DNA of 6,869 nt from Flavobacterium sp. (lineage in GTDB: Bacteria; Bacteroidota; Bacteroidia; Flavobacteriales; Flavobacteriaceae). Shown here piece by piece: positions 1 through 5,670 of this stretch. Position 1 is the stretch's first letter, and each line of letters begins with the position of its first letter. The stretch covers positions 1 to 6,869 of the forward strand of contig JAHRWO010000303.1 of NCBI GenBank assembly GCA_019105125.1. The letters are read 5' to 3'. The notes beneath the pieces are model-generated. The model was not told the origin of the DNA. It saw nothing but the letters and a program-made list of their open reading frames with translations, and did no database searches. A program made the translations under genes and the position numbers.

Positions 1-554
1 AACCAAAAGCAAATTCGCCTTCAATTTCTAAGGTTACCGTTTTAATTCCAGCAACATCGCCTTCTTGAAAGTTTAATTCTTTGATTTTGTAGCCTTGTTT
101 TTCGCCCCACATTAAGTACATTCGCATTAACATAGAAGCCCAATCACAACTTTCGGTTCCACCAGCACCAGCCGTAATTTGCAAAACTGCACTCATGCTA
201 TCTCCTTCATCGGAAAGCATGTTTCTAAATTCTAAATCTTCAATATGATTTAAAGTTTGATGGTATTGGGTTTCAACTTCTTCTTCAGTTACATCGCCTT
301 CTTTGAAAAAATCCATCATAATTTGAAGTTCTTCGGAAAGTTCTACACCTTTGTCATAATCTTCCACCCATTTCTTTTTCGAACGTAGATTTCTAATAAT
401 GATTTCGGCTTCTTTGGCGTTGTTCCAAAAGTCGGGAGCAAAGGTTTTTTCTTCTTCGTTAGTTATTTCGATGATTTTGGCATCGATGTCAAAGATACCT
501 CCTTAACGCACCAAGGCGATCAATAATATCTCTGACTTGTTCTGTATTTATCAT
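1..554 (-). CDS. prfB: Peptide chain release factor 2, 5' part, with programmed +1 frameshift
   Basis: RF2 recognises UGA and UAA in the ribosomal A site and triggers release of the finished peptide. The gene reads leftward off the window edge, so only the N-terminal 184 residues are visible; the family is about 365 long, and the SPF and GGQ motifs would lie beyond position 1. A first 21-codon frame (MINTEQVRDIIDRLGALRRYL) ends at an in-frame TGA at 491-489. Reading resumes in the +1 frame as DIDAKIIEITNEEE and continues open to the edge. The family signature TAGAGGTESCDWASMLMRMY lies at about residues 127-146, followed by GDVAGIKTVTLEIEGEFAFG at 165-184. The start ATG (554-552) gives the usual RF2 N-terminus; the open frame upstream of it looks unrelated. 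No strong Shine-Dalgarno precedes it, as is normal for Bacteroidota. The gene diverges from the threonine aldolase gene. Confidence 0.96.
489..503 (-). promoter_or_regulatory. RF2 autoregulatory +1 frameshift site
   Basis: On the minus strand the sequence reads AGG AGG TAT CTT TGA C. This has the three parts of the known RF2 recoding signal: an internal Shine-Dalgarno-like AGGAGG, a slippery CTT codon three bases after it, and a UGA stop followed by C, the weakest context. When RF2 is scarce, the ribosome pauses at UGA, slips one base forward and reads GAC, making full-length protein; when RF2 is plentiful, it terminates after 21 residues. The match to the Escherichia coli site (AGGGGGTATCTTTGAC) is nearly exact. 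Because the frame resumes perfectly at GAC, this is regulation and not a sequencing error or pseudogene. Confidence 0.96.
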
Positions 555-583
555 AAATATTGTAGTTTTGTTTTGAAATGGGA

Positions 584-690
584 TGCCATAGCCCCGATAG
601 TAGTGGAAATCCTTTTTATTTTTTGTTGCCTTCGAGAACCTCAGGCAACAAAAAATAAAAAGATTGCAACGGATAGCGGGATTAGCTCCT
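584..690. repeat. Long quasi-palindrome in the divergent prfB / threonine aldolase spacer
   Basis: The core is a perfect 19-bp inverted repeat: CTTTTTATTTTTTGTTGCC at 612-630 against its complement at 644-662, with a 13-base spacer. The pairing continues outward imperfectly: GCCCCGATAG...GGAAATC on the left (about 590-611) matches the complement of GATTGCAACGGATAGCGGGA (662-681) at roughly 13 of 20 positions. The whole element is therefore one long hairpin covering most of the spacer. From memory, similar elements with outer parts like GGAGCTA..CCCGCTATCCG and GGATTTCCACTACTATCGGGGC recur between genes in Flavobacteriia, so it is probably a dispersed repeat. In RNA form it could act as a leader structure or terminator in either direction. 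Confidence 0.8.
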
Positions 691-726
691 AAAAATTTTA
701 TCAAAAATAAGGTATCTGATTGATAT

Positions 727-1752
727 ATGGAAATAAATTTAGTTAGTGATACGGTAACGAAGCCTTCTGTTGAGATGTTAAACGCTATGTTTAATGCTAA
801 AGTAGGGGATGATGTATATAAACAAGACCCAACAGTCAATGAGTTAGAGGAAACTTTGGCGGATTTATTTGGGATGGAAGCTGCCTTGTTTTTTCCTTCC
901 GGAACTATGGCAAATCAAACGGCGATTAAGTTGCATACGCAGCCTGGTGAACAGGTAATTTGCGATAAATACTCGCATATTTATCATTATGAAGGTGGTG
1001 GCGCCTCATTTAATAGTGGTGTTTCGTGTTGTTTGGTTGATGGAAATCGAGGCATGATTACAGCGGATTTGGTTAAAAATGGAATTAATGATCCCGAATT
1101 TTATCATGCACCTTTAACTTCATTAGTGAGTATTGAAAATACAACCAATAAAGGTGGTGGCGCTTGTTATGATTTACAACCTTTGCGAGAAATTAAACAA
1201 GTTTGCATCGAAAATAATTTAAAATATCATTTAGATGGTGCACGTTTGTGGAATGCGCTAGTAGCCAAAAAACAACATCCCAAACATTTTGGTGAATTGT
1301 TCGATACGATTTCAGTTTGTTTATCAAAAGGATTAGGAGCTCCAGTAGGTTCGGTTTTGTTGGGAAGTAAAGCAGACATGCATCGTGCGTTGAGAATTCG
1401 TAAAATTTTTGGAGGCAATATGCGTCAATCGGGATATTTGGCTGCTGCTGGATTATTTGCGTTGCAGAACAACATCAGTCGTTTAGAACTAGACCATAGA
1501 AGAGCAAAAGAATTAGGCAATTTGTTGGAAAAAATGCCATGGGTTGCGAATGTAGAACCTGTGGAAACCAATATTTTGATTTTTGGCTTGCAACCTTTTG
1601 TAGATGAGAAACTTTTCATGGAAAAATTAAAACAGAAAGGGATAGCCATCAGTTCGATGGGGCATGAAAAATTGAGAATTGTAACACATTTAGATTACAA
1701 AGAAGTTATGCATGAATATGTTATGGAAGTGTTTTCTAAATTGACATTTTAA
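727..1752 (+). CDS. ltaE: Low-specificity L-threonine aldolase (PLP-dependent)
   Basis: This 341-residue protein fits the threonine aldolase / beta-eliminating lyase family (fold type I PLP enzymes), which cleaves L-threonine or L-allo-threonine to glycine and acetaldehyde in the cytoplasm. Visible motifs in order: N-terminal NLVSDTVTKPS (4-14); GDDVYKQDPTVNELE (28-42); phosphate-binding PSGTMANQTA (57-66); the ring-stacking histidine region SHIYHYEGGGA (83-93, likely His84); HLDGARLWNA (168-177), with the cofactor-contacting Asp170 and substrate-binding Arg172; and SVCLSKGLGAPVGS (196-209), with the Schiff-base lysine Lys201. A C-terminal LRIVTH (316-321) carries a second substrate carboxylate arginine. 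Length is normal for the family, and the start at 727 gives the standard N-terminus. No Shine-Dalgarno is seen. It stands alone, divergent from prfB. The exact stereospecificity cannot be read from sequence. Confidence 0.94.
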   Translation: MEINLVSDTVTKPSVEMLNAMFNAKVGDDVYKQDPTVNELEETLADLFGMEAALFFPSGTMANQTAIKLHTQPGEQVICDKYSHIYHYEGGGASFNSGVSCCLVDGNRGMITADLVKNGINDPEFYHAPLTSLVSIENTTNKGGGACYDLQPLREIKQVCIENNLKYHLDGARLWNALVAKKQHPKHFGELFDTISVCLSKGLGAPVGSVLLGSKADMHRALRIRKIFGGNMRQSGYLAAAGLFALQNNISRLELDHRRAKELGNLLEKMPWVANVEPVETNILIFGLQPFVDEKLFMEKLKQKGIAISSMGHEKLRIVTHLDYKEVMHEYVMEVFSKLTF

Positions 1753-1915
1753 TTTTTTGGATTATAGTTTAAAAATCAATATTGACTGTAAAATTAAATT
1801 TGAAACCCGAAATTATATTTAATGGAAATTTTCATAATATACTACAAATACTAATTATTATATAGGAAGTTATTAATTATAATAACAGCCTTTCATTAAG
1901 ATAAATTTAAAATCT

Positions 1916-2371
1916 ATGAAAAAGATCGTTTTTGTGTTTTTATTGTTTTGCAGTTTCACTAATGCACAAAGTTTAATTGAATTAAGAGGTTATCTTCAAA
2001 AAGGTGAAAACTCAGAAGAAGTAAGTAAAATACTTATTTCTAGATCTAAAAATGCCTATGATACAACTAAAAAACCCATATATATGGCATTTTATGCGGT
2101 AGGTAATTTTTTTATGGCAAAACATGCATCAAATCCTTTTAATAAATATTCTTATTTTAATGAAGGAAAAAAATGGTTAAAAGATGCGATCAAAAAAGAT
2201 CCTAATAATTTGGAAATTAGATTAATTAGATTCATTTCTCAAGAAAAAACGCCAAAATTTTTGGGTTACAATAAAAATATAGAAGAAGACAGAAATTTCA
2301 TTATCAAAAACTATAAAGATTCAGACGATGAAAATCTAGTGAACTTCATCAAAACCTATTTGAAAATTTAA
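1916..2371 (+). CDS. Small secreted protein of unknown function
   Basis: The 151-residue product starts with a classical Sec signal peptide: MKK, a hydrophobic run IVFVFLLFCSF, then TNA-Q, with probable cleavage after Ala17. The mature part of about 134 residues is charged and mostly helical in appearance, without cysteines or membrane segments. The stretch YFNEGKKWLKDAIKKDPNNLEIRL (80-103) has the look of a tetratricopeptide-type helix pair ('aikkdPnnle'). It is followed by RFISQEKTPKFLGYNKNIEED (105-125), which I recall from uncharacterised Flavobacteriia proteins. It is likely periplasmic or surface-associated. It forms a single transcription unit: 163 bases separate it from the upstream gene, and a terminator-like hairpin follows. 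No specific function is proposed. Confidence 0.85.
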   Translation: MKKIVFVFLLFCSFTNAQSLIELRGYLQKGENSEEVSKILISRSKNAYDTTKKPIYMAFYAVGNFFMAKHASNPFNKYSYFNEGKKWLKDAIKKDPNNLEIRLIRFISQEKTPKFLGYNKNIEEDRNFIIKNYKDSDDENLVNFIKTYLKI

Positions 2372-2418
2372 AATTAAATGAGGAATCATATTAAAATTAA
2401 AGTAGGTTAATTATGCAT

Positions 2419-2462
2419 AAATCAACTACATTAGAACTACACCAGTTGATTTTCTTTACTTT
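2419..2462 (+). terminator. Possible terminator of the secreted-protein gene
   Basis: A perfect 9-bp stem, AAATCAACT (2419-2427) with AGTTGATTT (2444-2452), has a 16-base loop and runs into a T-rich tail (TTCTTTACTTT). It lies about 48 bases after the stop at 2371. The stem is AT-rich and the loop long, so this is a weak call. Confidence 0.45.
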
Positions 2463-2500
2463 AATGTTCGTTTTTGAAAAAAAAAGTATAAATGTTTTAC

Positions 2501-2540
2501 AAAAAAAAAATAAGCCTATCTAAATCAATTAGTTAGGCTT
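2501..2540 (-). terminator. Rho-independent terminator, minus strand
   Basis: AAGCCTATCTAA (2512-2523) pairs with TTAGTTAGGCTT (2529-2540) with a single T-T mismatch and a 5-base loop. Read on the minus strand, the hairpin is followed at once by A plus ten T (complement of 2501-2511), the classical intrinsic terminator shape. It could end transcription from the minus-strand gene at 2785-3048, or from an RNA gene whose 3' end once lay at about 2549-2580. Confidence 0.75.
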
Positions 2541-2544
2541 AAAT

Positions 2545-2640
2545 GCTGTGGAGTCGGAGAGAATATAGCCAACTCTCTTATTACTTTATTTTACAGGGCT
2601 TTCGAATGTTCATTTTTAAATTGTTCCCGAATTTGTACCC
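2545..2640 (-). other. tRNA/tmRNA 3'-end-like remnant beside recombinase-type repeats (possible att scar)
   Basis: On the minus strand, GAGAG...CTCTCCGACTCCAC (2577-2549) resembles the T-arm and acceptor 3' end of a tRNA or tmRNA ('CTCTCCGACTCCACCA'). The loop between the GAGAG and CTCTC arms is 11 bases instead of 7, TTCRA is missing, and no 5' half of a tRNA can be found, so it is not a working tRNA. Beside it, on the plus strand, TTGTTCCCGA (2621-2630) and TTTGTACCCTA (2632-2642) form an imperfect direct repeat of the kind used as tyrosine-recombinase arm sites. With the terminator at 2501-2540 just downstream on the same strand, this looks like the 3' end of an RNA gene captured or damaged by integration. 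No second copy of the putative core is present in the window. The rest of 2372-2784 shows nothing else recognisable. Confidence 0.4.
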
Positions 2641-2784
2641 TATCAAAATAGATTAAATTGTTCTAAATCTTATTGTTATAAAATTAGTAAATATCTGCAT
2701 TAGAACCAAATATTTATCATACTAATTTTTGAACTAGTTACCAGTTTTTTCAGTGATGTAGCAGTCTTTTTAGCTGATTAAATT

Positions 2785-3048
2785 TTATCCTACTACGCAA
2801 CGCACTACGTGTTCTATTTTAAGTCCAGTATACTCGCAAAATTCTTCTATAGAGATTAGTTGATGTTGTTCTTTATTAAAGTGTTTCTTAATCTTCAATA
2901 AATATAATCTTGCTTGAGCGTATTCTTTTCCCATGATGCGCTGCACATCTTTTGGATATATACATACCCTGGTGTTGCTTGGTATCACTTCTTTTAGTTT
3001 TAATACTTTATCTATGCTTTTGGCCAGGCTTTGCCTAACTTCCTGCAT
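2785..3048 (-). CDS. Small conserved protein with helix-turn-helix-like segments, function unknown
   Basis: The 87-residue protein has no signal peptide or membrane segment. After a basic N-terminal helix (residues 1-20), the stretch IYPKDVQRIMGKEYAQARLY (30-49) followed by LLKIKKHFNK (50-59) looks like a helix-turn-helix with a basic second helix. ISIEEFCEYTGLKIEHVVRC (65-84) looks like a second helix-turn-helix of the kind seen in small excisionase or MerR-type DNA-binding modules. I recall closely similar proteins ('IYPKDVQRI.GK...HQ.ISIEEFCEYTGLKIE') as uncharacterised, strain-variable genes in Flavobacteriia. DNA binding is inferred from this pattern only. It lies between the possible att scar and the plus-strand cassette, transcribed away from the cassette, where a small regulator or recombination directionality factor would be plausible. 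Confidence 0.8.
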   Translation of the reverse strand: MQEVRQSLAKSIDKVLKLKEVIPSNTRVCIYPKDVQRIMGKEYAQARLYLLKIKKHFNKEQHQLISIEEFCEYTGLKIEHVVRCVVG

Positions 3049-3052
3049 TAGA

Positions 3053-3060
3053 CAAATTTA
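3053..3060 (-). promoter_or_regulatory. -7 box candidate TAAATTTG for the 87-residue gene
   Basis: The minus strand reads TAAATTTG, an exact match to the Flavobacterium -7 consensus TAnnTTTG. A TTG lies 22 bases further upstream, longer than the usual 17-19. Only four bases separate the box from the ATG at 3048, so the transcript would be leaderless or nearly so, or the match is chance. Confidence 0.3.
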
Positions 3061-3135
3061 AGTAAAATTTGAATAATTGGTACAATTAAAATAGTTGATT
3101 ATTTATGTTTTTATATGTTTTCAAAATGAGAGTGT

Positions 3136-3166
3136 TTGAAATATGAATTTAATAAATGAAACTTTG
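3136..3166 (+). promoter_or_regulatory. Candidate promoter for the 252-residue gene and cassette
   Basis: TTG at 3136-3138 and AAACTTTG at 3159-3166 are 20 bases apart. This is close to the Bacteroidota pattern TTG-N19-TAnnTTTG, with one mismatch in the -7 box and one base of extra spacing. It would leave a leader of about 80 bases, within which AAGGAG occurs at 3223-3228, too far (24 bases) from the ATG at 3253 to act as its ribosome binding site. A weaker alternative is TTG at 3188 with GAAATTTG at 3213. Confidence 0.3.
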
Positions 3167-3252
3167 AATAAATCATTCGGGATTTAGTTGCAACGATTAT
3201 CGAAATGAAAGTGAAATTTGAAAAGGAGTATTAATCAAAAACTTTAGAAATT

Positions 3253-4011
3253 ATGGCTAGACAGAAAGGCATAATTAAATTGAAAGGTACTATCGGGGAT
3301 ATTACTTTTTATAAGACGCAGGATGGTCATTTGGCGAGAGAAAAAGGAGGTATTGATGCTAGTAGAATAGCAAGTGACCCAGCATTTCAGAGAACGCGTG
3401 AGAATGGCTCTGAATTTGGTAGGGCAGGGAAGGCAGGAAAGATGTTGAGAACGGCTTTACGACCGTTGCTTTTAAATTCTGCTGATGGTAGAATGGTGAG
3501 TCGTTTGACGCAAGCTATGATGAAGGTGATTCAAGCGGATTTGGTGAGTGTTCGTGGTTTGCGAAATGTTATTGATGGCGAAGCTGAATTGTTATTTGGT
3601 TTTGAATTTAATATTCGCGGAAAATTAGGCACTACACTATTTGCTCCTTTTGTAGCCTCTATTGATAGAGCTGCAGGTGAGATAAAAGTAGATTTGGCAT
3701 CATTTATTCCTGCGAATATGATTGCTGCTCCAAGTGGAACTACTCACTACAAAATCATTTCTGGTGGAGCTGAAATTGATTTTGAGTCGGAAACGTATGT
3801 GGTTGCTACTTCTGAAACGGCAATTTTACCTTGGGATGGAACTGCTACTGCTCCAATTAATCAAGTGAATGAGGTTACACCTGCAAGTACAAAACCTTTG
3901 TTTTTAGCTTTGGGCATTGAGTTCTATCAGGAGATTAATGGGCAAATGTACCCTTTGAAAAATGGTGCTTTTAACCCATTATCGATTGCGAAAGTTGATA
4001 GTGGTGTATAA
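3253..4011 (+). CDS. Conserved 252-residue protein of unknown function, first gene of the cassette
   Basis: The protein has no signal peptide or membrane segment. It has two visible parts. The N-terminal ~100 residues are basic and polar and carry the striking segment KLKGTIGDITFYKTQDGHLA (9-28), then EKGGIDASRIASDPAFQRTR (30-49) and NGSEFGRAGKAGKMLRTALRP (51-71). The remainder is richer in beta-type sequence, ending in a hydrophobic stretch PLFLALGIEFYQEINGQMYP. I recall the N-terminal pattern ('KG.IGD.TFYK..DG...REKGG') from many Bacteroidota proteins without assigned function, often next to DUF5675-like genes. The beta-rich, threonine-rich second half would suit a structural or phage-derived protein, but this is inference. 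Only 35 bases separate it from the DUF5675-like gene, so co-transcription is likely. Confidence 0.85.
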   Translation: MARQKGIIKLKGTIGDITFYKTQDGHLAREKGGIDASRIASDPAFQRTRENGSEFGRAGKAGKMLRTALRPLLLNSADGRMVSRLTQAMMKVIQADLVSVRGLRNVIDGEAELLFGFEFNIRGKLGTTLFAPFVASIDRAAGEIKVDLASFIPANMIAAPSGTTHYKIISGGAEIDFESETYVVATSETAILPWDGTATAPINQVNEVTPASTKPLFLALGIEFYQEINGQMYPLKNGAFNPLSIAKVDSGV

Positions 4012-4013
4012 CC

Positions 4014-4045
4014 AGGTGGTCAGTAATCAGTTTTTAGTGGTCAGT
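4014..4045 (+). repeat. Twin AGTGGTCAGT motif between cassette genes
   Basis: The 35-base spacer between two cassette genes is almost wholly built from GGTGGTCAGT (4015-4024), AATCAGT (4025-4031) and AGTGGTCAGT (4036-4045), ending one base before the ATG at 4047. The same twin decamer occurs in the hairpin loops at 5531-5554, 5853-5883 and 6078-6101. Here no flanking hairpin is visible. It occupies the place where the ribosome binding site of the next gene would be. Confidence 0.85.
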
Positions 4046-4046
4046 T

Positions 4047-4439
4047 ATGATACTATTTTTAACTAGAACTTATTTCCCTGAAGGAACCAATGGTAAACTC
4101 GAATGCGAAGGTAAATCAATTTGTAACACCATTGAATTGCCGTGGAAGATGAACGAAACGAAGGTTTCCTGCATTCCGGAAGGGAAATATTTTATTAGAA
4201 AGCGATATAGCGCAAAATACAAATGGCATTTAGAATTGGTGGATGTGCCAAATAGAAAGTTTATTCTATTTCATCCTGCTAATAATGCTCAAAAGGAATT
4301 GCAAGGTTGTATTGCTCCTGTTACTAAACTTTCTGGACCTGGTTTAGGTTTGATGTCGACAAAAGCTTTTACGAAGCTAAAAGCATTTGTTTACAAAGCA
4401 TTAGACAACAAAGAAAGTGTTGAATTAATTATCCAATAG
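4047..4439 (+). CDS. DUF5675-like protein
   Basis: The 130-residue protein shows the order of motifs I associate with the DUF5675 family of phages and Bacteroidota elements: an N-terminal beta strand ILFLTRTYFPEGTNGKLE (2-19), CNTIELPWK (26-34), SCIPEGKYFIRKRYS (41-55), VDVPNRKFILFHPANNAQKE (65-84) and LQGCIAP (85-91). No signal peptide is present. The histidine of FHPANN (His76) and the cysteine of QGCIAP (Cys88), 12 residues apart, recall the His...GC arrangement of L,D-transpeptidase (YkuD) active sites. That would point to a peptidoglycan-directed activity, but this is only a pattern resemblance and the family has no function I can state. It lies between the 252-residue gene and two small membrane-protein genes, as expected for a co-transcribed cassette. 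Confidence 0.85.
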   Translation: MILFLTRTYFPEGTNGKLECEGKSICNTIELPWKMNETKVSCIPEGKYFIRKRYSAKYKWHLELVDVPNRKFILFHPANNAQKELQGCIAPVTKLSGPGLGLMSTKAFTKLKAFVYKALDNKESVELIIQ

Positions 4440-4451
4440 ATCCTTTACAGG

Positions 4452-4685
4452 ATGACAAAAAACGTAATTATGAAAAAAATCATTAATAGAGCAAAAGCTC
4501 CCACACCAAAGTTTTTCAAAGTGCTTCGAACTGTTGGGTTGGCATTGGCTGCCGTTGGCGGAACTATATTAGCTGCTCCAATTGCTTTACCTGTCATTGT
4601 AACCACCATTGGTGGTTATGTTGCTGTAGCTGGTGGAGTTTTGTCAGCTGCAAGTCAGCTTACTACAACTGATGACAGCCAATAA
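4452..4685 (+). CDS. Small membrane protein, holin-like in shape
   Basis: The product is 77 residues from the ATG at 4452, or 71 from the ATG at 4470 (MKKIINRAKAPTPKFFKVLR), which gives the more typical basic N-terminus; the sequence does not decide between them. A basic, proline-containing head (about residues 8-25) precedes two hydrophobic segments rich in Gly and Ala, about 26-43 and 46-68, with a Pro between them. A short polar tail ends in TTTDDSQ. Two short membrane helices after a cationic head fit phage holin-like or small pore-forming proteins, and also many other small membrane proteins. The gene follows the DUF5675-like gene by 12 bases and overlaps the next gene by 14 bases. Confidence 0.75.
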   Translation: MTKNVIMKKIINRAKAPTPKFFKVLRTVGLALAAVGGTILAAPIALPVIVTTIGGYVAVAGGVLSAASQLTTTDDSQ

Positions 4686-4848
4686 TCCCACCTTGATGGG
4701 AACTGCTGGAGGTACGTTTTTAAGTATTGTGCCAAATCTATCTTCTAATGATATTGTGAAAACAGTTATTTTAGCTACTGTTGGAGCTGTAGTTAGTTTT
4801 ATGATTTCGTTACTGCTTAAAAGCCTAAATAAGAAGCACAAAAAATAA
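4672..4848 (+). CDS. 58-residue single-span membrane protein overlapping the previous gene
   Basis: The start chosen is ATG 4672 (MTANNPTLMGTAGGTFLSIV), inside the last codons of the upstream gene, giving a 14-base overlap in another frame and probable translational coupling. A GTG at 4633 would add 13 residues that duplicate no sensible domain, and an ATG at 4696 (MGTAGG) is a later alternative. A polar head (1-26) is followed by one strong membrane segment, about residues 29-49 (VKTVILATVGAVVSFMISLLL), and a basic tail KSLNKKHKK. The topology and size resemble one-span holin or spanin-like proteins, though no family is recognised. It is the last gene before the intrinsic terminator at 4891-4918. 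Confidence 0.7.
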   Translation: MTANNPTLMGTAGGTFLSIVPNLSSNDIVKTVILATVGAVVSFMISLLLKSLNKKHKK

Positions 4849-4890
4849 GTTTAGCCCTAGTTGTGGTGACCTTTGGGTTAAACATGATTA

Positions 4891-4918
4891 AGCCAAGTCG
4901 TAAGACCTGGCTTTTTTT
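4891..4918 (+). terminator. Rho-independent terminator of the cassette
   Basis: AGCCAAGTC (4891-4899) pairs with GACCTGGCT (4904-4912) with one A-C mismatch and a GTAA loop, and runs directly into seven T. It lies 43 bases after the last cassette stop. Its T-tract touches the stop codon of the convergent gene at 4917. A weaker hairpin, TTTAGCCC with GGGTTAAA (about 4850-4882), precedes it. Confidence 0.88.
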
Positions 4919-5339
4919 ATTTGTTCCGATACCTCATCAAAATAGTGTTTCTTAGTTCGTTGATAAGGTGGATGTTTTTGTGGTGATGGTTTTCTTGTTC
5001 TTGCAGCAGTTTTAATGCTTGGATGTTTTTATGATGCAGCTCGTGTTCACGCATTAATCGGGTTGCTTTTGGATTGAATTCTTTTTTGAATTCGTATAGA
5101 GATAAGAACGGAATAACCGAACCGCGAAGAAAAGGCATCCAGAATTTAGATTTCCATAGGCTCATAGCTATCCAAAAAATGTCCTCTTTTTGAGCTTCGG
5201 TTTGGAATACTAGAACAAAGCTGTTTGTAAAAGGTTCGTTTTGTGGTTTGCCACTGTTTTGCCCTTTACTTAAAATAAAAAAATGTGGGTTCGCATAGTG
5301 CGTGCCTGGTTGGTGAGTTTTGATAAAAATTGTGTCCAT
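4917..5339 (-). CDS. DUF6943-like protein of unknown function
   Basis: The 140-residue soluble protein has neither a signal peptide nor membrane segments. Its motifs are KTHQPGTHYANPHFFILSKG (8-27), directly followed by QNSGKPQNEP (27-36) and SFVLVF (40-45); then FWIAMSLWKSKFWMPFLRGS (55-74) with VIPF (75-78). A charged, histidine-rich helical tail with HHKNIQALKLLQEQENHHHK (102-121) looks like a coiled coil. The N-terminal pattern 'PHFF.L.KG.NSGKP..EP..N.FV' and the 'LKGS.IPF' motif are what I recall from Bacteroidota proteins labelled DUF6943, often in mobile elements. Its mechanism is unknown. It converges on the four-gene cassette and its promoter side faces the large hairpin that begins near 5424. 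Confidence 0.82.
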   Translation of the reverse strand: MDTIFIKTHQPGTHYANPHFFILSKGQNSGKPQNEPFTNSFVLVFQTEAQKEDIFWIAMSLWKSKFWMPFLRGSVIPFLSLYEFKKEFNPKATRLMREHELHHKNIQALKLLQEQENHHHKNIHLINELRNTILMRYRNK

Positions 5340-5423
5340 ACTACAAGGATTTAAAAGGTTAACTTCCTTCGTCTTTCCTTCTTGATTGCCCGAAATATGA
5401 ATGAAAACCGAGATGCCTCACAC

Positions 5424-5668
5424 ACATTTTTACAAAAGAAAAAAGGAAAAAAAGAAAGCCTTCTTGCCTTGTGGAGGGTTTCAAAAAAGCAAGTTTTCTG
5501 GATAAAATACTACCCAACTTAGGAGTGTTCAGTGGTCAGTTTACAGTGGTCAGTCAACTGGAAATTGAGGGTGGAGATTTTATCCGGAACCGAAGGCTTG
5601 AACTTGCTTTTTTGAATACCCGGAACAAACCTTTGGCTTCTTTTTTATCCTTTTTTTTGTAAAAATGT
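5424..5668. repeat. ~245-nt imperfect hairpin with twin AGTGGTCAGT in the loop
   Basis: Complementary blocks nest in order. CATTTTTACAAAA (5425-5437) pairs with TTTTGTAAAAATG (5655-5667). A purine-rich arm AAAAGGAAAAAAAGAAAGCC (5441-5460) pairs loosely with the pyrimidine-rich stretch 5634-5654. CAAAAAAGCAAGTT (5482-5495) pairs perfectly with AACTTGCTTTTTTG (5601-5614). CTGGATAAAAT (5498-5508) pairs with ATTTTATCCGG (5577-5587), with one G-T pair. The apical part holds AGTGGTCAGT at 5531-5540 and 5545-5554, followed by CAACTGGA. The open frame at 5471-5662 is only a reading of these arms. The element may be a structured RNA gene, a dispersed repeat or a folded DNA element; its strand is undetermined. 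Confidence 0.85.
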
Positions 5669-5670
5669 TT

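Noticed and set aside
489..839. 116-residue minus-strand open frame taken as a whole gene
   Set aside because: Only its last 21 codons are real: they are the first frame of prfB before the programmed frameshift. The part above position 554 crosses the palindrome and the start of the threonine aldolase gene on the other strand.
2549..2580. Functional tRNA or tmRNA on the minus strand
   Set aside because: The T-loop would be 11 bases, TTCRA is absent, and no D-arm, anticodon arm or 5' acceptor strand can be found upstream.
4644..4841. 65-residue minus-strand open frame opposite the membrane-protein genes
   Set aside because: It is the antisense of two well-supported overlapping plus-strand genes, with no promoter or family resemblance.
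5471..5662. 63-residue plus-strand open frame (MEGFKKASFLDKILPN...)
   Set aside because: It lies wholly inside the 245-nt hairpin, begins at a GTG, and its N- and C-terminal codons are the two complementary arms. The sequence constraint is base pairing, not coding.
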